DNA of 64,000 nucleotides from Sphaerotilus microaerophilus (GTDB lineage: Bacteria; Pseudomonadota; Gammaproteobacteria; Burkholderiales; Burkholderiaceae_C). The number at the start of each line of letters is the position of its first letter. Positions within the stretch are counted from its first letter, which is position 1. Under the pieces are notes generated by a model that made no database searches, was not told the DNA's origin, and saw nothing but the letters and a program-made list of their open reading frames with translations. The DNA lies in NCBI RefSeq assembly GCF_023734135.1, contig NZ_AP025730.1, forward strand, positions 1,054,001-1,118,000, in the 5' to 3' direction. Below, piece after piece: positions 1-9,056 of the stretch. The translations under genes and the position numbers were made by a program.

Positions 1-89
1 GGCGGCGTGGAGGAGCAGGCGGCCAGCCAGAGCGAGGCCAGCAGCCACGCCGCCTGGCCGAGCCGGCGCCAGCCTGCCGCCCTGCCCAC
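1..89 (-). CDS. Partial lipoprotein (N-terminus only)
   Basis: A reading frame opens with GTG two bases after the mltA stop codon and runs off the left edge. The first ~25 residues are basic, then hydrophobic, and end in a lipobox-like LAAC followed by Ser-Ser, the pattern of a secreted lipoprotein cleaved before Cys. It would be co-transcribed with mltA. Only about 29 codons are visible, so neither the function nor the start is certain. Confidence 0.4.
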   Translation of the reverse strand, partial: MGRAAGWRRLGQAAWLLASLWLAACSSTP

Positions 90-91
90 GT

Positions 92-1393
92 TCAACGCGG
101 CCACAGCACCCACAGCCGCAGCGGCTGCTTGGTGCGCCCGGCGCGGTCCTCGATGCCCTCGCCCCAGCCCCAGAACAGGTCTGCCCGCACCGCGCCGACG
201 ATGGCGCTGCCGGTGTCCTGCGCCACCACCAGGCGCTGCATCGGGCGCGCCGGCGGCGGGTTGGGCTGCCAGGGCTGCGGCTCGGTGCTGGCCAGCCAGA
301 CGGGGCTGCCGTAGGGGATGCTCTCGCGGTCCACGGCGATCGAGCGCCCCGGCGTCAGTGGCACGCCCTGGGCGCCCAGGGCGCCGATGGTCGGGTCAGG
401 CAGTGGCTCCTCGCGGAAGAAGACGTAGCGCGGGTTCACCGCCAGCATCTCGCGCACGCGCTGCGGGTTGGCGCGGGCCCAGGCGCGGATCGCCGGCCAG
501 CTGGCCTGTTCCAGCGTGAAGGCGCCCTGGTCCACCAGCCAGCGCCCCACCGACTGGTAGGGCTGGTCGTTGTGCCCGGCGTAGGCGATGCGGACCATGC
601 GTCGCGTGCCGTTCGGCTCCGTGAACACCAGCCGGCCGGAGCCCTGGATGTGCAGCATGAGCGCCTCCATCGGGTCGGCGACCCAGGCGATCTCGCGCCC
701 GGCCAGCGCCGCCTGGGCGGCGCCCAGGCTGTCGATCTGGGCGCGCGTGTACCAGGGGCGGCGCTGCGCCAGGTCGGCCGGCGGGGCATGCAGCGCCACG
801 CCGAAGCGCTCGCTGCGCTGGCGGCTGGCCTCCAGCAGCGGCTCGAAGTAGCCGGTCAGCAGGCCCTCGCCCTGGCCCTGGGCGTTCTCGACCCGCCAGG
901 GCTGCAGGCGGCTTTGCAGGAAGTCGCGGATCTGCCGTTCATCGGCTCCGCCCCCCAGGGCGATCGCGGCGCGGCAGGTCGGCGCCCAGCTCGCGGCCAC
1001 CTGGGCCGGCGGGAAGGTGGGCGGCGTGCCCTGGCTGCCGCCCTGGCCGATGCCCTGGCCGTTGGGCGCCGCCGGGCTCAGGACCCAGCGCAGCTGGCGC
1101 TCGCAGCTGCGCAGCAGGGCGGCCCAGGCGGGCGCCAGCGTGTCCTGCGACCAGCCGGGCAGCTCGGCCCAGTCGCTGCGGATCCAGCGCCCGCGCCCGG
1201 TCAGGCGCAACTGGTCGGCGCTCGGCAGCGGTGGCGCCGGGGTGGCCACGGGCGGGGTCTCGGTCGGCTCGGGCACAGGGGTGGGGCGGGGCGCCTTGCT
1301 GGCGCAGCCGGCCAGGAGCGCCAGCACCAGCAGGGCGGCCAGGAAGGGACCGGGGCCGTGCCGGGCGGCTCGGTGAAGGAAGGGAACAGGCAT
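92..1393 (-). CDS. mltA: Membrane-bound lytic murein transglycosylase A
   Basis: Predicted outer-membrane lipoprotein that cleaves the MurNAc-GlcNAc bond of peptidoglycan to form 1,6-anhydro-muropeptides. The start at 1393 gives a clean signal peptide with lipobox LLAGC (Cys about residue 30); a longer version from 1432 would add 13 residues. Family signatures visible are LLTGYFEPLLEAS, the central MLHIQGSGRL block, and a C-terminal 3D (three-Asp) domain with VDRESIPYG, AQDTGSAI and RADLFWGWG, which carries the catalytic Asp in known MltA enzymes. The length of about 433 residues is a little longer than the E. coli enzyme because of a Pro/Gln-rich N-terminal linker. It lies immediately downstream of a recombinase-family gene and apaG on the same strand. 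Confidence 0.93.
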   Translation of the reverse strand: MPVPFLHRAARHGPGPFLAALLVLALLAGCASKAPRPTPVPEPTETPPVATPAPPLPSADQLRLTGRGRWIRSDWAELPGWSQDTLAPAWAALLRSCERQLRWVLSPAAPNGQGIGQGGSQGTPPTFPPAQVAASWAPTCRAAIALGGGADERQIRDFLQSRLQPWRVENAQGQGEGLLTGYFEPLLEASRQRSERFGVALHAPPADLAQRRPWYTRAQIDSLGAAQAALAGREIAWVADPMEALMLHIQGSGRLVFTEPNGTRRMVRIAYAGHNDQPYQSVGRWLVDQGAFTLEQASWPAIRAWARANPQRVREMLAVNPRYVFFREEPLPDPTIGALGAQGVPLTPGRSIAVDRESIPYGSPVWLASTEPQPWQPNPPPARPMQRLVVAQDTGSAIVGAVRADLFWGWGEGIEDRAGRTKQPLRLWVLWPR

Positions 1394-1486
1394 CGTCAGC
1401 GGTGGATCGGGCAGGGGCGGGCGGCGCAGCAATGACCGGGTGGCGGTCGCCGCGCCAGCCCCCGATCATCGCCGCAAGCACGTGCC

Positions 1487-3670
1487 CTACGCTGGCGGGG
1501 GGCGCAGGAAGCTGCCGGGTGCGCAGCGCAGGCGGGCGCGGATCGCCGCGCCGATGCGGTCGCGCTCGCGCAGCTGGATGCCCCGCGAGCGCAGCGCGAC
1601 CCGGAAGGCCAGCCAGAAGCTCACCGCCAGGTTCAGCGCGCCGATGAAGGGGATCGCCGCCAGGCTCCACCAGAAGGCCGGCTCGTGCAGCACCTGGGCG
1701 CCCAGCGTGCCCAGCGCCGCGGCGATCTGCCCGGCCGAGAGCGTCACGTGGCGCACCTCGACGGGCAGGCCGAAGAAGGCCGCCAGCGTCGGCACCAGCC
1801 CCAGCAGCAGGCCCAGCGAGACGTTGGCCGCCAGCCCGGAGATGTTGCCGCGCCACCAGGTGGACCAGCGCTGTGCCCGCGGCGCCCCCAGCAGGCGCAC
1901 GATGCCGGGGTTCCAGGCGATGGCGCTGTCCAGCCGGTGGTAGACGAACCAGTTCTCCACCCAGCCGGCGATCAGGCTGGAGGCAAACAGCAGCACGCCG
2001 GTGAAGGCGGCGTAGGCCGCGGTCGGCCCCAGCAGCGTCAGCTTCTCCAGCGTGTGGCGGGCCTCGGCCGCACTCAGCAGCGGCGCACCGGCCAGCCACC
2101 AGGCCGCCGCCTGCACCGCCAGCACCACCGGCGCCACCACCGCCAGGTTGCCCACGATGCCGGCGAACTGCGAGCGGATCAGGTGTGCCACCTCGTCGAC
2201 GAAGCCCTCCACCGCCCCATCGTCCAGCGCATCGAGCTGGCTGCCGTGCAGCCGGGCGGCCATGGCCGGCGCGGTCATGGCGGGCTGCTTGGTGGCCACC
2301 GTCCAGTGCATCAGCTGGATCAGCACGAAGCTGGCGGCGTAGTTCACCCCGGCCCAGAAGCCGGCCCAGAAGGCCGAGAAGGCGATCGCCCCCAGCGCGA
2401 ACTTGCCGAAGGTGGTGCCCGCGATCACCAGCCCGCCGCCGCAGGCCCGGCGCAGCATGTCGAACCACTCGGCGCGGCTGCGGGTGATGTAGTGCTCGCC
2501 GGTCTCGGCGCTGCGCTCGGCCACCTTGCGCGCCAGCATCGAGTAGTGGTGTGCGAACAGCGGGCCCAGGCCGCGGCGGTTCTGCACGCCGTCGGCCAGG
2601 CGCACCAGCAGCCACTGCAGCTCCTGCGCGGCATCGAGCGAGCCCAGGTGGTCCAGCAGCGCGTCGACGCGTTCGGTGCGTTCGCGCAGCTGCTCCACCT
2701 GGAACACCAGGTCCACCGAGATGCCGTAGGCCTCCAGGTGCTGGTGCACCGTGTCCGCCGTGCGGCGGCAGTCCTGCAGCAGCACGCGCAGGGCCTGCAC
2801 CTGCACGGGCAGGCTGGCGGCATCGGCCGCATCTGCATTGGCTGCATCGGCCGAGTCGGCCAGGTGCGTGGCGGCCTGGGCGAGGCGGTGGAAGGGGCGG
2901 CCGGCCAGCAGCGCCGGATCCATGCGCTGGCGCAGCGTGGCTGACAGGCCCACGGCGCGCACCTGGCTGGCGAGCATCTGGATCGCATCGGTCAGGGCGC
3001 GGCGCCAGTCCGCGCTCAGGCCGTCGTCGTGCAGCAGCACGGCGAGGCGGCGCAGCGTGCCGGCGTCGATCGCGGCGAGCCAGAGCGCGTCGCCGCGGCC
3101 CTTGAAGATGAGCTGGAAGAGCTGGCCCAGGTCGTCGGTGTCCGGCGTGCCGGGCAGCAGGGCCAGGCGCAATCGCTCGCCCAGTTCGCTGGTGAAGGCC
3201 GCGCGCGGCGCAAAGCCGAAGTCCGCCAGCAGCGCCGTCAGGTCCGACTCGCGCAGCACCGAGTGCAGCACCCCGCGCACCGCAGCGGCGTGCTCGGGGT
3301 GGCGCTCCAGCACGTTGAGCAGGTGACGCAGCCGGCGCACCGGCCAGGGCGTGCCCGGCGAGGGGGGCTCGCTGGTTGAGCTGCGGCCGTCGCCAAAGCT
3401 GTTCGATGCCGGCTCCGCCAGCCGCGGCGGGCTGCGCAACCACTCGGCCAGGCGGATCAGCCACAGCCGCCGCAGGGGGCCGGGCGCGTGCGGGTCGGCG
3501 GCATTGAGCAGCGCGGTGAGTTCCCAGCTGCCACGGCGCAGCCAGCGCAGGCCCAGGCGGTGGCGCAGGGCAGCCAGCGGCTGGCTCAGGCGGGTGATGA
3601 GCGCGCGCCAGCGCGCGCTCAGGCTGTCGTCGGGGGCGCCGCCGTTCGGCGCGGGGGGCAGCGCCGTCAA
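1487..3670 (-). CDS. Gcr-family 'site-specific recombinase' membrane protein
   Basis: A 727-residue protein that matches the family annotated as site-specific recombinase in Burkholderiales and Neisseria (SpecificRecomb). The N-terminal half is soluble and helical. The C-terminal half has several membrane segments, around FGKFALGAIAFSAFWAGFWA, NLAVVAPVVLAVQAAAWWLA and ISGLAANVSLGLLLGLVP. No tyrosine- or serine-recombinase catalytic motif is visible, so the recombinase label is historical and the real role is unclear; the membrane topology argues against a DNA strand-exchange enzyme. Its start overlaps the apaG stop by 4 bases, so the two are translationally coupled. Confidence 0.8.
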   Translation of the reverse strand: MTALPPAPNGGAPDDSLSARWRALITRLSQPLAALRHRLGLRWLRRGSWELTALLNAADPHAPGPLRRLWLIRLAEWLRSPPRLAEPASNSFGDGRSSTSEPPSPGTPWPVRRLRHLLNVLERHPEHAAAVRGVLHSVLRESDLTALLADFGFAPRAAFTSELGERLRLALLPGTPDTDDLGQLFQLIFKGRGDALWLAAIDAGTLRRLAVLLHDDGLSADWRRALTDAIQMLASQVRAVGLSATLRQRMDPALLAGRPFHRLAQAATHLADSADAANADAADAASLPVQVQALRVLLQDCRRTADTVHQHLEAYGISVDLVFQVEQLRERTERVDALLDHLGSLDAAQELQWLLVRLADGVQNRRGLGPLFAHHYSMLARKVAERSAETGEHYITRSRAEWFDMLRRACGGGLVIAGTTFGKFALGAIAFSAFWAGFWAGVNYAASFVLIQLMHWTVATKQPAMTAPAMAARLHGSQLDALDDGAVEGFVDEVAHLIRSQFAGIVGNLAVVAPVVLAVQAAAWWLAGAPLLSAAEARHTLEKLTLLGPTAAYAAFTGVLLFASSLIAGWVENWFVYHRLDSAIAWNPGIVRLLGAPRAQRWSTWWRGNISGLAANVSLGLLLGLVPTLAAFFGLPVEVRHVTLSAGQIAAALGTLGAQVLHEPAFWWSLAAIPFIGALNLAVSFWLAFRVALRSRGIQLRERDRIGAAIRARLRCAPGSFLRPPPA

Positions 3671-4065
3671 TGCAGCGCGTGCGCCTGGCCGAGTTCGAAG
3701 GCAGCGATCGGGGCCTCGAACCAGTGCGCGTCCTCGGACATGCAGAAGAAGGTGCCCTCCATGCGCCCATGCGGCGTGGCCAGGCGCGTCCAGCTCGAAT
3801 ACTCGAAGCCCTCACCCGGCTTGAGCAGCGGCTGCTTGCCGACCACGCCCAGGCCGCGCACCTCCTCTCGGTGGCCGGCGCCGTCGGTGATCAGCCAGCG
3901 GCGGGCGATCAGCTGGGCGGGCTGGTTCCCCTCGTTGACCACCGTCACGGTGTACGCGTAGGCGTACACACCCTGGGCGGCGTCGGACTGCTCGGGCAGG
4001 TACTGCGGCTGCACGCTGACGCGAAAACGATGCGAAGTCATGAAAAACATCATAGTTCGCCCCAT
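3667..4065 (-). CDS. apaG: ApaG domain protein
   Basis: Small fibronectin-III-like protein of the ApaG family, linked to Co2+/Mg2+ homeostasis and diadenosine polyphosphate metabolism in enterics. Typical blocks are [60 protein letters not shown] and [17 protein letters not shown]. Several Met codons are near the start (4065, 4053, 4050, 4041); the last, giving MTSHRFRV, fits the family length best. The stop overlaps the downstream recombinase-family start by 4 bases. It is divergent from rpe with a gap of about 120 bases. Confidence 0.92.
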   Translation of the reverse strand: MGRTMMFFMTSHRFRVSVQPQYLPEQSDAAQGVYAYAYTVTVVNEGNQPAQLIARRWLITDGAGHREEVRGLGVVGKQPLLKPGEGFEYSSWTRLATPHGRMEGTFFCMSEDAHWFEAPIAAFELGQAHALH

Positions 4066-4184
4066 CCGTCAGCCGATGTGACAGCTGTGAAGACCCGCAG
4101 CCGGAGCGGGATAGGCTGCGCCCACCGGGCCTGAGCGGTCTGCCTACAATCCCCGCGCCCCGACCCGCTGCCCACCCGCCGACC

Positions 4185-4871
4185 ATGCCCCGACCGACCT
4201 ACCGCATCGCCCCCAGCATCCTCTCGGCCGACTTTGCCCGCCTGGGCGAGGAGGTGCGCAACGTGCTGGCCGCCGGCGCCGACTGGATCCACTTCGACGT
4301 GATGGACAACCATTACGTGCCCAACCTGACCTTCGGCCCGATGGTCTGCCAGGCGTTGAAGAAGCACGCCGTCAAGCCCGACGGCAGCCCGGCCCCGATC
4401 GACGTGCACCTGATGGTGCAGCCCGTGGATGCGCTGGCGCTGGACTTCGCCAAGGCGGGCGCGGACATCATCACCTTCCACCCCGACGCGAGCACGCACG
4501 TGGATCGCACGCTGCAGCTCATCCGCGGCGCGGGCTGCCAGGCCGGGCTGGTGTTCAACCCGGCCATGCCCATCGACGTGCTCGAGTGGACGATCGACAA
4601 GGTGGACGTGATCCTGCTGATGAGCGTCAACCCCGGCTTCGGCGGGCAGAGCTTCATCGACAGCACGCTGCGCAAGGCGGAGCAGGTCCGCAAGCTGATC
4701 GACCAGTCCGGGCGCGACATCCGCCTGGAGATCGACGGCGGCGTCAAGGCCGACAACATCCGCCGCATCGCCGACGCCGGTGCCGACACCTTCGTGGCCG
4801 GCAGCGCGATCTTTGGCCAGCCCGACTACAAGGTGGTGATCGACGCGATGCGGGCAGAACTGGCGGGGTGA
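4185..4871 (+). CDS. rpe: Ribulose-phosphate 3-epimerase
   Basis: TIM-barrel enzyme interconverting ribulose-5-phosphate and xylulose-5-phosphate in the pentose phosphate and Calvin cycles. It has the standard motifs: [10 protein letters not shown] at the N-terminus, the metal-binding [19 protein letters not shown], the phosphate-binding loop [12 protein letters not shown] and EIDGGV. The length (228) is normal. In P. aeruginosa rpe is followed directly by gph and trpE; here gph is about 34.7 kb away, so accessory DNA separates them. The xylulose-5-phosphate it makes is also the usual substrate of phosphoketolase, a homologue of which lies in the island at the right. Confidence 0.97.
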   Translation: MPRPTYRIAPSILSADFARLGEEVRNVLAAGADWIHFDVMDNHYVPNLTFGPMVCQALKKHAVKPDGSPAPIDVHLMVQPVDALALDFAKAGADIITFHPDASTHVDRTLQLIRGAGCQAGLVFNPAMPIDVLEWTIDKVDVILLMSVNPGFGGQSFIDSTLRKAEQVRKLIDQSGRDIRLEIDGGVKADNIRRIADAGADTFVAGSAIFGQPDYKVVIDAMRAELAG

Positions 4872-4890
4872 GCCAGGGCTCTGGGCAGGC

Positions 4891-5427
4891 TCAGCCCCGC
4901 AGCACCCGCCGGTACTCGAACCGCCGCAGCACCCGGGCCGTGATGCCCGCAGCCAGCGGGTGCGCCGGGTTGACCAGCGCCACGCGCTCCTCCGGCAGCA
5001 CCGCCGAAGGCAGCACCAGTAGCGGGCTGCGCCGGCTCGCCAGCCAGGCCGACCCCAGCCGCACGCTGGCGCGCCCGGCCGGGATGGCCGCCCAGGTGGC
5101 GGGCAGGTCCGTCGCGGCCAGCGCCTCGCGCGCCGCCCAGGCGGCGGCCGGCACGCGGATCTCGACCAGGAAGCGGTTCAGCGGCAGGCCGCCGTCGTCC
5201 AGATGCGCCACCGTCTCCAGCACCGCCAGCGCCATCGAGGTGGCGGCATAGACCACCGGCTGGTCGATGTCGTTCCAGCGCCCCGGGTACAGCGCAGCCC
5301 CCGCGCCGCTCAGGTCGTCGGCGCCATGGCGGCGCGTCTCGGCGGCAATGCGCCAGAGCAGGACCGAGCCGTCGGCCGCCGGGTCGGGCGCCGCCTCCGT
5401 TGCCGCCCCTCGCGCGGGCACCGTCAC
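4891..5427 (-). CDS. RES-domain toxin
   Basis: Toxin of the RES family, whose studied members (MbcT, ParT) attack NAD+ or ADP-ribosylate host enzymes. Diagnostic residues are present: an early Arg in LLWRIA, the YPGRWN motif, YAATSMALAVLETVAH with the conserved Glu, and a C-terminal RRFEYRRVLRG. The start is taken as GTG at 5427 because it overlaps the antitoxin stop (GTGA, 4 bases), the standard arrangement in this system. The length of 178 residues is typical. It converges with rpe. Substrate and target cannot be read from sequence. Confidence 0.82.
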   Translation of the reverse strand: MTVPARGAATEAAPDPAADGSVLLWRIAAETRRHGADDLSGAGAALYPGRWNDIDQPVVYAATSMALAVLETVAHLDDGGLPLNRFLVEIRVPAAAWAAREALAATDLPATWAAIPAGRASVRLGSAWLASRRSPLLVLPSAVLPEERVALVNPAHPLAAGITARVLRRFEYRRVLRG

Positions 5428-5957
5428 TGGTAGGCGTCGCTGTGCAGCCCACCCAGCAGCCGGGCGACGATGTCCACCCCCGTGGGCGTGCCGATCAGGT
5501 CCGCCGGCCGGCGCCCGCCCAGCGCGGGCTGGGGCCGCTCGATCCACTGCCCCAGCCAGTGCGCGGTGTCGAAGCCCTCGGCCTCGGCGGCCGTGCTCTC
5601 GGCCACGATGGCCTGCGCCATGCCGAGCAGGCGCGTCAGCCCGATCGCGGCATGCCCCGGCGCGCCGGTGATGGCCTCCCCAGTGGTGGCCTTCTTCTCG
5701 GCCGTGGCCTTGGGCACGCCGAGGATGGCGTACAGCCGCGAGGTCGGCACCGCCAGCCGGCGCGACAGGTCCTTCAGGTAGAGGCCCTGCACGCCCTGGC
5801 GCTCGGCCTCGACCAGCTCCATCGGCGTGGCTATGCACAGCGTGGCCGCCCGTGCATCCACCTCCTGCCCAGCGCCGGCCCAATGCCGGGGCATGGCCTC
5901 CCGTGCGACGAGGGCGGGGCCAGACGACGGTAAGGAGGTGGAGAAGGGGGCAGGCAT
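5424..5957 (-). CDS. Xre/MbcA/ParS-type antitoxin
   Basis: Partner of the downstream RES toxin. The central part has a helix-turn-helix-like segment (LYLKDLSRRLAVPTSRLYAILG). The C-terminal part is the DUF2384 toxin-binding region, with AIGLTRLLGMAQAIVAES, AHWLGQWIERPQPALGGRRPADLIGT and GVDIVARLLGGL. The length is 177 residues. The gene is translated first and coupled to the toxin. Antitoxins of this family usually repress their own promoter, which would lie between 5958 and about 6090, shared divergently with the ECF sigma gene. Confidence 0.85.
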   Translation of the reverse strand: MPAPFSTSLPSSGPALVAREAMPRHWAGAGQEVDARAATLCIATPMELVEAERQGVQGLYLKDLSRRLAVPTSRLYAILGVPKATAEKKATTGEAITGAPGHAAIGLTRLLGMAQAIVAESTAAEAEGFDTAHWLGQWIERPQPALGGRRPADLIGTPTGVDIVARLLGGLHSDAYQ

Positions 5958-6090
5958 ATGGACTCCGCATGTCTTGTTTGGGACTCAATGTAGTCCTGTT
6001 TAAGTCGCGGCACAAGACCAACTGTGCCGCGCCGTGCGCAACCTTGCCGCCGTCCGGGTGGGGCGCAGGTCTGGACAGCACAATCGTTGC

Positions 6091-6127
<37 letters not shown>

Positions 6128-6196
6128 GCTTGCCGCCCACATTTTTCTGCGCCGGGCTGTAACCGCCACCGCTCTGGCGGCGAATGGAAGGTTGCC

Positions 6197-6754
6197 GTGT
6201 TCCGCGACGAATTTGAATCCCGCCTGAGGCCGCTCTGGCTGCGTGCCCTGGCGGGTGACGAGGCCGCCTACCGGGCGGCGCTCGGTGTGATCGCGACCCG
6301 GTTGCGCGCCTACCTGCGTCGGCGCATGCAGTCCTGGCCGGATGAGATGGAGGACCTCGTGCAGGAAACCCTGCTGGCGCTGCACCTGCAGCGCGGCACC
6401 TACGACCCGGCGCTGCCGGTGAGCAGCTGGGTGTTTGCCATCGCGCGGCACAAGCTGATCGACCTGTGGCGCCGCCGCGGCCGGCACGCCGAGCTGCACA
6501 CCTCCTTCGACGAGCTGGACGACGACGCCCTGCCGGGCAGCCACGACAGCGCCGCCCCGGCGCAGCGCGACCTGGCGGTGCTGCTGCAGGCGCTGCCCGT
6601 CGCGCAGCGCGACGCCATCGTGCTGACCAAGGTGGAGGGGCTGTCCGTGGCGGAAGCGGCCGAGCGCACCGGCGCCTCGGTCTCGGCCATCAAGGTGCAG
6701 GTGCACCGCGGCCTGAAGAAGCTGGCCGACCTGATCCGCAAGGACGCCCCATGA
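6197..6754 (+). CDS. ECF RNA polymerase sigma factor
   Basis: Extracytoplasmic-function sigma factor of about 185 residues. Region 2 is visible as MEDLVQETLLALHLQRGTYDP and SSWVFAIARHKLIDLWRRR. Region 4 has the helix-turn-helix GLSVAEAAERTGASVSAIKV followed by a basic recognition helix. GTG at 6197 is chosen as the start because a GGAAGG ribosome-binding site precedes it by 6 bases and the protein then begins at the normal distance from region 2; an upstream start would add an odd Cys/Leu-rich extension encoded by the hexamer repeat. It overlaps the anti-sigma gene by 4 bases. The inducing signal is unknown. Confidence 0.88.
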   Translation: MFRDEFESRLRPLWLRALAGDEAAYRAALGVIATRLRAYLRRRMQSWPDEMEDLVQETLLALHLQRGTYDPALPVSSWVFAIARHKLIDLWRRRGRHAELHTSFDELDDDALPGSHDSAAPAQRDLAVLLQALPVAQRDAIVLTKVEGLSVAEAAERTGASVSAIKVQVHRGLKKLADLIRKDAP

Positions 6755-7386
6755 ACACCGACGACTTCATCCGCCTGCTGGCCACCCAGGCCGGCCCGGC
6801 GCCCCGCGCGGTGGTGGCGCGCCGCCTGGGGCCGGCCCTGCTGGTGGGCGCCGGGCTGGCCGTCGCCCTCGTGCTCGGCACCTTCGGGCCCTACCCGGGA
6901 GCGCTGCTGGGCCAGGGCGGCATGCTGCTCAAGCTGGCCTACGCCGCCGCCCTGGCCCTGGCCGCCGGCAGCCTGACGGCACGCCTGGCGCGGCCGGTGG
7001 CCCGCCTGGCCGCACCGCGGCGGGCACTCGTGGCCGTGCTGGCCGGCATGGCGGGGCTGGCGCTGCTGCACTGGTTCAGCCTGCCGGCCGGAGCCCGCGT
7101 GGATGCGCTGCTCGGCCGCACCTGGGCGGTCTGCCCGTGGATCGTGCTCGGCGCCTCGCTGCCCACCCTGGCCACCGTGCTCTGGGCCCTGCGTGGTCTG
7201 GCGCCCACCCGGCCGCGCGCCGCCGGGCTGGCGGCCGGGCTGCTGGCCGGGGCCGTGGGCGCGCTGGCCTATGCGCTGCATTGCCCGGAGCTGTCGCCCA
7301 CCTTCGTCGCGGTCTGGTACTCGCTGGGCATCGCGCTGGCCGGTGCCCTGGGAGCCTGGCTCGGGCCGCGGGTCCTGCGCTGGTAG
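6751..7386 (+). CDS. DUF1109/NrsF-type membrane anti-sigma factor
   Basis: Integral membrane protein (211 residues) with a short cytoplasmic N-terminus, MNTDDFIRLLATQAGP, and about six hydrophobic helices. This is the architecture of the NrsF/DUF1109 family that sequesters ECF sigma factors at the inner membrane. The ATG overlaps the sigma stop codon (ATGA), so synthesis is coupled 1:1. Two Cys residues (VCPWIVLG and ALHCPEL) match the Cys dependence described for NrsF, which suggests a metal or redox signal by analogy. No transcription terminator is evident directly after it. Confidence 0.8.
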   Translation: MNTDDFIRLLATQAGPAPRAVVARRLGPALLVGAGLAVALVLGTFGPYPGALLGQGGMLLKLAYAAALALAAGSLTARLARPVARLAAPRRALVAVLAGMAGLALLHWFSLPAGARVDALLGRTWAVCPWIVLGASLPTLATVLWALRGLAPTRPRAAGLAAGLLAGAVGALAYALHCPELSPTFVAVWYSLGIALAGALGAWLGPRVLRW

Positions 7387-7549
7387 TGCTGCGCTGATCG
7401 TGCGAGGGCCATGCGCCGGGGCGCCGCGTCGCCACGTGTCACCCACAGGTCAACGCGGGTTGCCGGCGCTGCCTACACTGCCAGCCGATCGGTCCCCGGC
7501 CCATCTGCGCATGGGACCCTCTGCCCACCCCCCAACAGGAGACAAGACC

Positions 7550-8212
7550 ATGACGATCCAGCTCTGCGGCTTTGCCGTGTCCAACTACTACAACAAGGTC
7601 AAGCTGGCCCTGCTCGAAAAGGGCATCCCGTTCGAGGAGGTGTTCGTGATGACCGGTTCCAAGGACGAGGCGGTGCTGTGCGACTCGCCGCTGGCCAAGG
7701 TGCCTTTCCTCCGCACGCCGCAGGGTGCGCTGTGCGAGAGCGAGGTCATCATGGGCTACCTGGAGGCGGCCTTTCCCGGCACGCCCGCGCTGCTGCCCGC
7801 CGACCCCTTTGCGGCGGCCAAGGTGCGCGAGCTGTCGCAGTTCATCGACCTGCACCTGGAGCTGGTGGCGCGCGACCTCTATGCGCAGGCCTTCTTTGGC
7901 GGCACGGTGAGCGAGGACACCCAGGCCAGCGTGCGCAAGCGCCTGGCGAAGAACATCCCCGCCTTCCAGCGCCTGGCGAAGTTCGGCCCCTACGTGGCCG
8001 GCGACACCTTCACCCAGGCCGACTGCGCTGCCTGGGTGAGCCTGCCGCTGGTGGCCATGGCCACCAAGATCGTGCTCGGCGAGGACCTGCTGGCCTCCGC
8101 CGGTGTCGAGTGGAAGCCCTACGCCGCCCTGGTCGGCCAGCGCCCGCACGCACAGAAGGTGGCGGCCGACCGCAAGGCCGCGCAGGACCAGATGTTCGCC
8201 AAGAAGGGCTGA
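7550..8212 (+). CDS. Glutathione S-transferase family protein
   Basis: Cytosolic GST-like protein of 220 residues. The N-terminal thioredoxin fold is visible: CGFAVSNYYNKVKLALLEKG, then PLAKVPFLRTPQGALCESEVIMGYLE with the cis-Pro and the glutathione-contacting Glu-Ser. A helical C-terminal domain includes YVAGDTFTQADCAAWVSLPL, the N-capping region. The ATG at 7550 has a good AGGAGA ribosome-binding site. The gene stands alone and converges with the YciI-like gene. The substrate is unknown. Confidence 0.88.
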   Translation: MTIQLCGFAVSNYYNKVKLALLEKGIPFEEVFVMTGSKDEAVLCDSPLAKVPFLRTPQGALCESEVIMGYLEAAFPGTPALLPADPFAAAKVRELSQFIDLHLELVARDLYAQAFFGGTVSEDTQASVRKRLAKNIPAFQRLAKFGPYVAGDTFTQADCAAWVSLPLVAMATKIVLGEDLLASAGVEWKPYAALVGQRPHAQKVAADRKAAQDQMFAKKG

Positions 8213-8273
8213 GCAAGACACGCGCCCCGCCGCGGACGGGGCGGCGTCGGGCGTGGCTCGAAAGTCGGAGCGC

Positions 8274-8768
8274 TCAAAAGCGCTTCTTCGCGAGCCGCTC
8301 GTGCGTCTCGCTCACCTGCATCAGCGCGGCCGAGCCGTAGTAGCGGTGGTACTCGGCCACCATCTCGCCCTGCATCAGCACGGGGTCGGTGGCGGCCAGC
8401 TGCCTGGCCTCGTCGATGGTCTTGACCGCGAAGATGAACAGGCCGCGCCAGCCATCCACGCCGTCAAACGGGCCCGCCAGCACCAGCTTGCCCTCGCTGG
8501 CGAGCCGCGTCATGTTGGCGAAGTGGCCGCGGAACATCGCGTCCCGCTCCGGGCCGGCGGGCATCGGCTTCGGCCCGGTCTTCAACAGCACCATCACATA
8601 GCTGCGCATGCCGTGGTCGTCGGCGCCCAGCCGGGCGGCCAGCGCCGCGTCGTAGCTGGCCGGGGGCGTGGCCTGCGCCGCCGCCGGTGACGCGGTCAAT
8701 GCGAGGGATGCGGTGAAAGCCAGGATGCCCGCCAGGACGGCGGCCCGTGCGTGGGTCAGCGGCTTCAT
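8274..8768 (-). CDS. Secreted YciI-like protein
   Basis: YCII-domain protein of 164 residues. After a Sec signal peptide (cleavage about AAAQA) comes the domain core: RSYVMVLLKTGPK, GHFANMTRLASEGKLVLAGPF, GLFIFAVKTIDEARQLAATDPV and a His-containing EYHRYYG. The family is a ferredoxin-like fold with a conserved His-Asp pair of uncertain catalytic role. An exported member is less usual than a cytosolic one. Ribosome-binding site GGAGATCACC precedes the ATG. Confidence 0.82.
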   Translation of the reverse strand: MKPLTHARAAVLAGILAFTASLALTASPAAAQATPPASYDAALAARLGADDHGMRSYVMVLLKTGPKPMPAGPERDAMFRGHFANMTRLASEGKLVLAGPFDGVDGWRGLFIFAVKTIDEARQLAATDPVLMQGEMVAEYHRYYGSAALMQVSETHERLAKKRF

Positions 8769-9056
8769 GGTGATCTCCTTGTGCGAGGGACTGGGCGCGG
8801 GCCCATCCTACGGCGGCCGTGGATGCCGAGCACCCGGTGTCTGCCCCTGGGGTCGACCCCCTGATCCGAAGGGTCTTGGGCGAGCTGAGGCCCCCTGAAT
8901 ACGGGATCTGGAAACCATTCAGTAAGCATTCGGTAACAGTAATTTTCATATCCAGTTCACCGCTCTACGATGAACCGAGCTTCGGTCGAGCGGGCCTGTG
9001 GTCTGACCGGGCGCTGCCCGCCGGGGTGATCTGCAACCGATCATCGAGGGGAACAC

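Noticed and set aside
939..3815. Very long minus-strand reading frame overlapping the recombinase-family gene
   Set aside because: Arg/Pro/Ala-rich translation without family character; it shadows the real genes in high-GC DNA.
8224..8242. GCCCCG/CGGGGC hairpin between the GST and YciI-like genes
   Set aside because: No T-run on either strand; kept out as a terminator.
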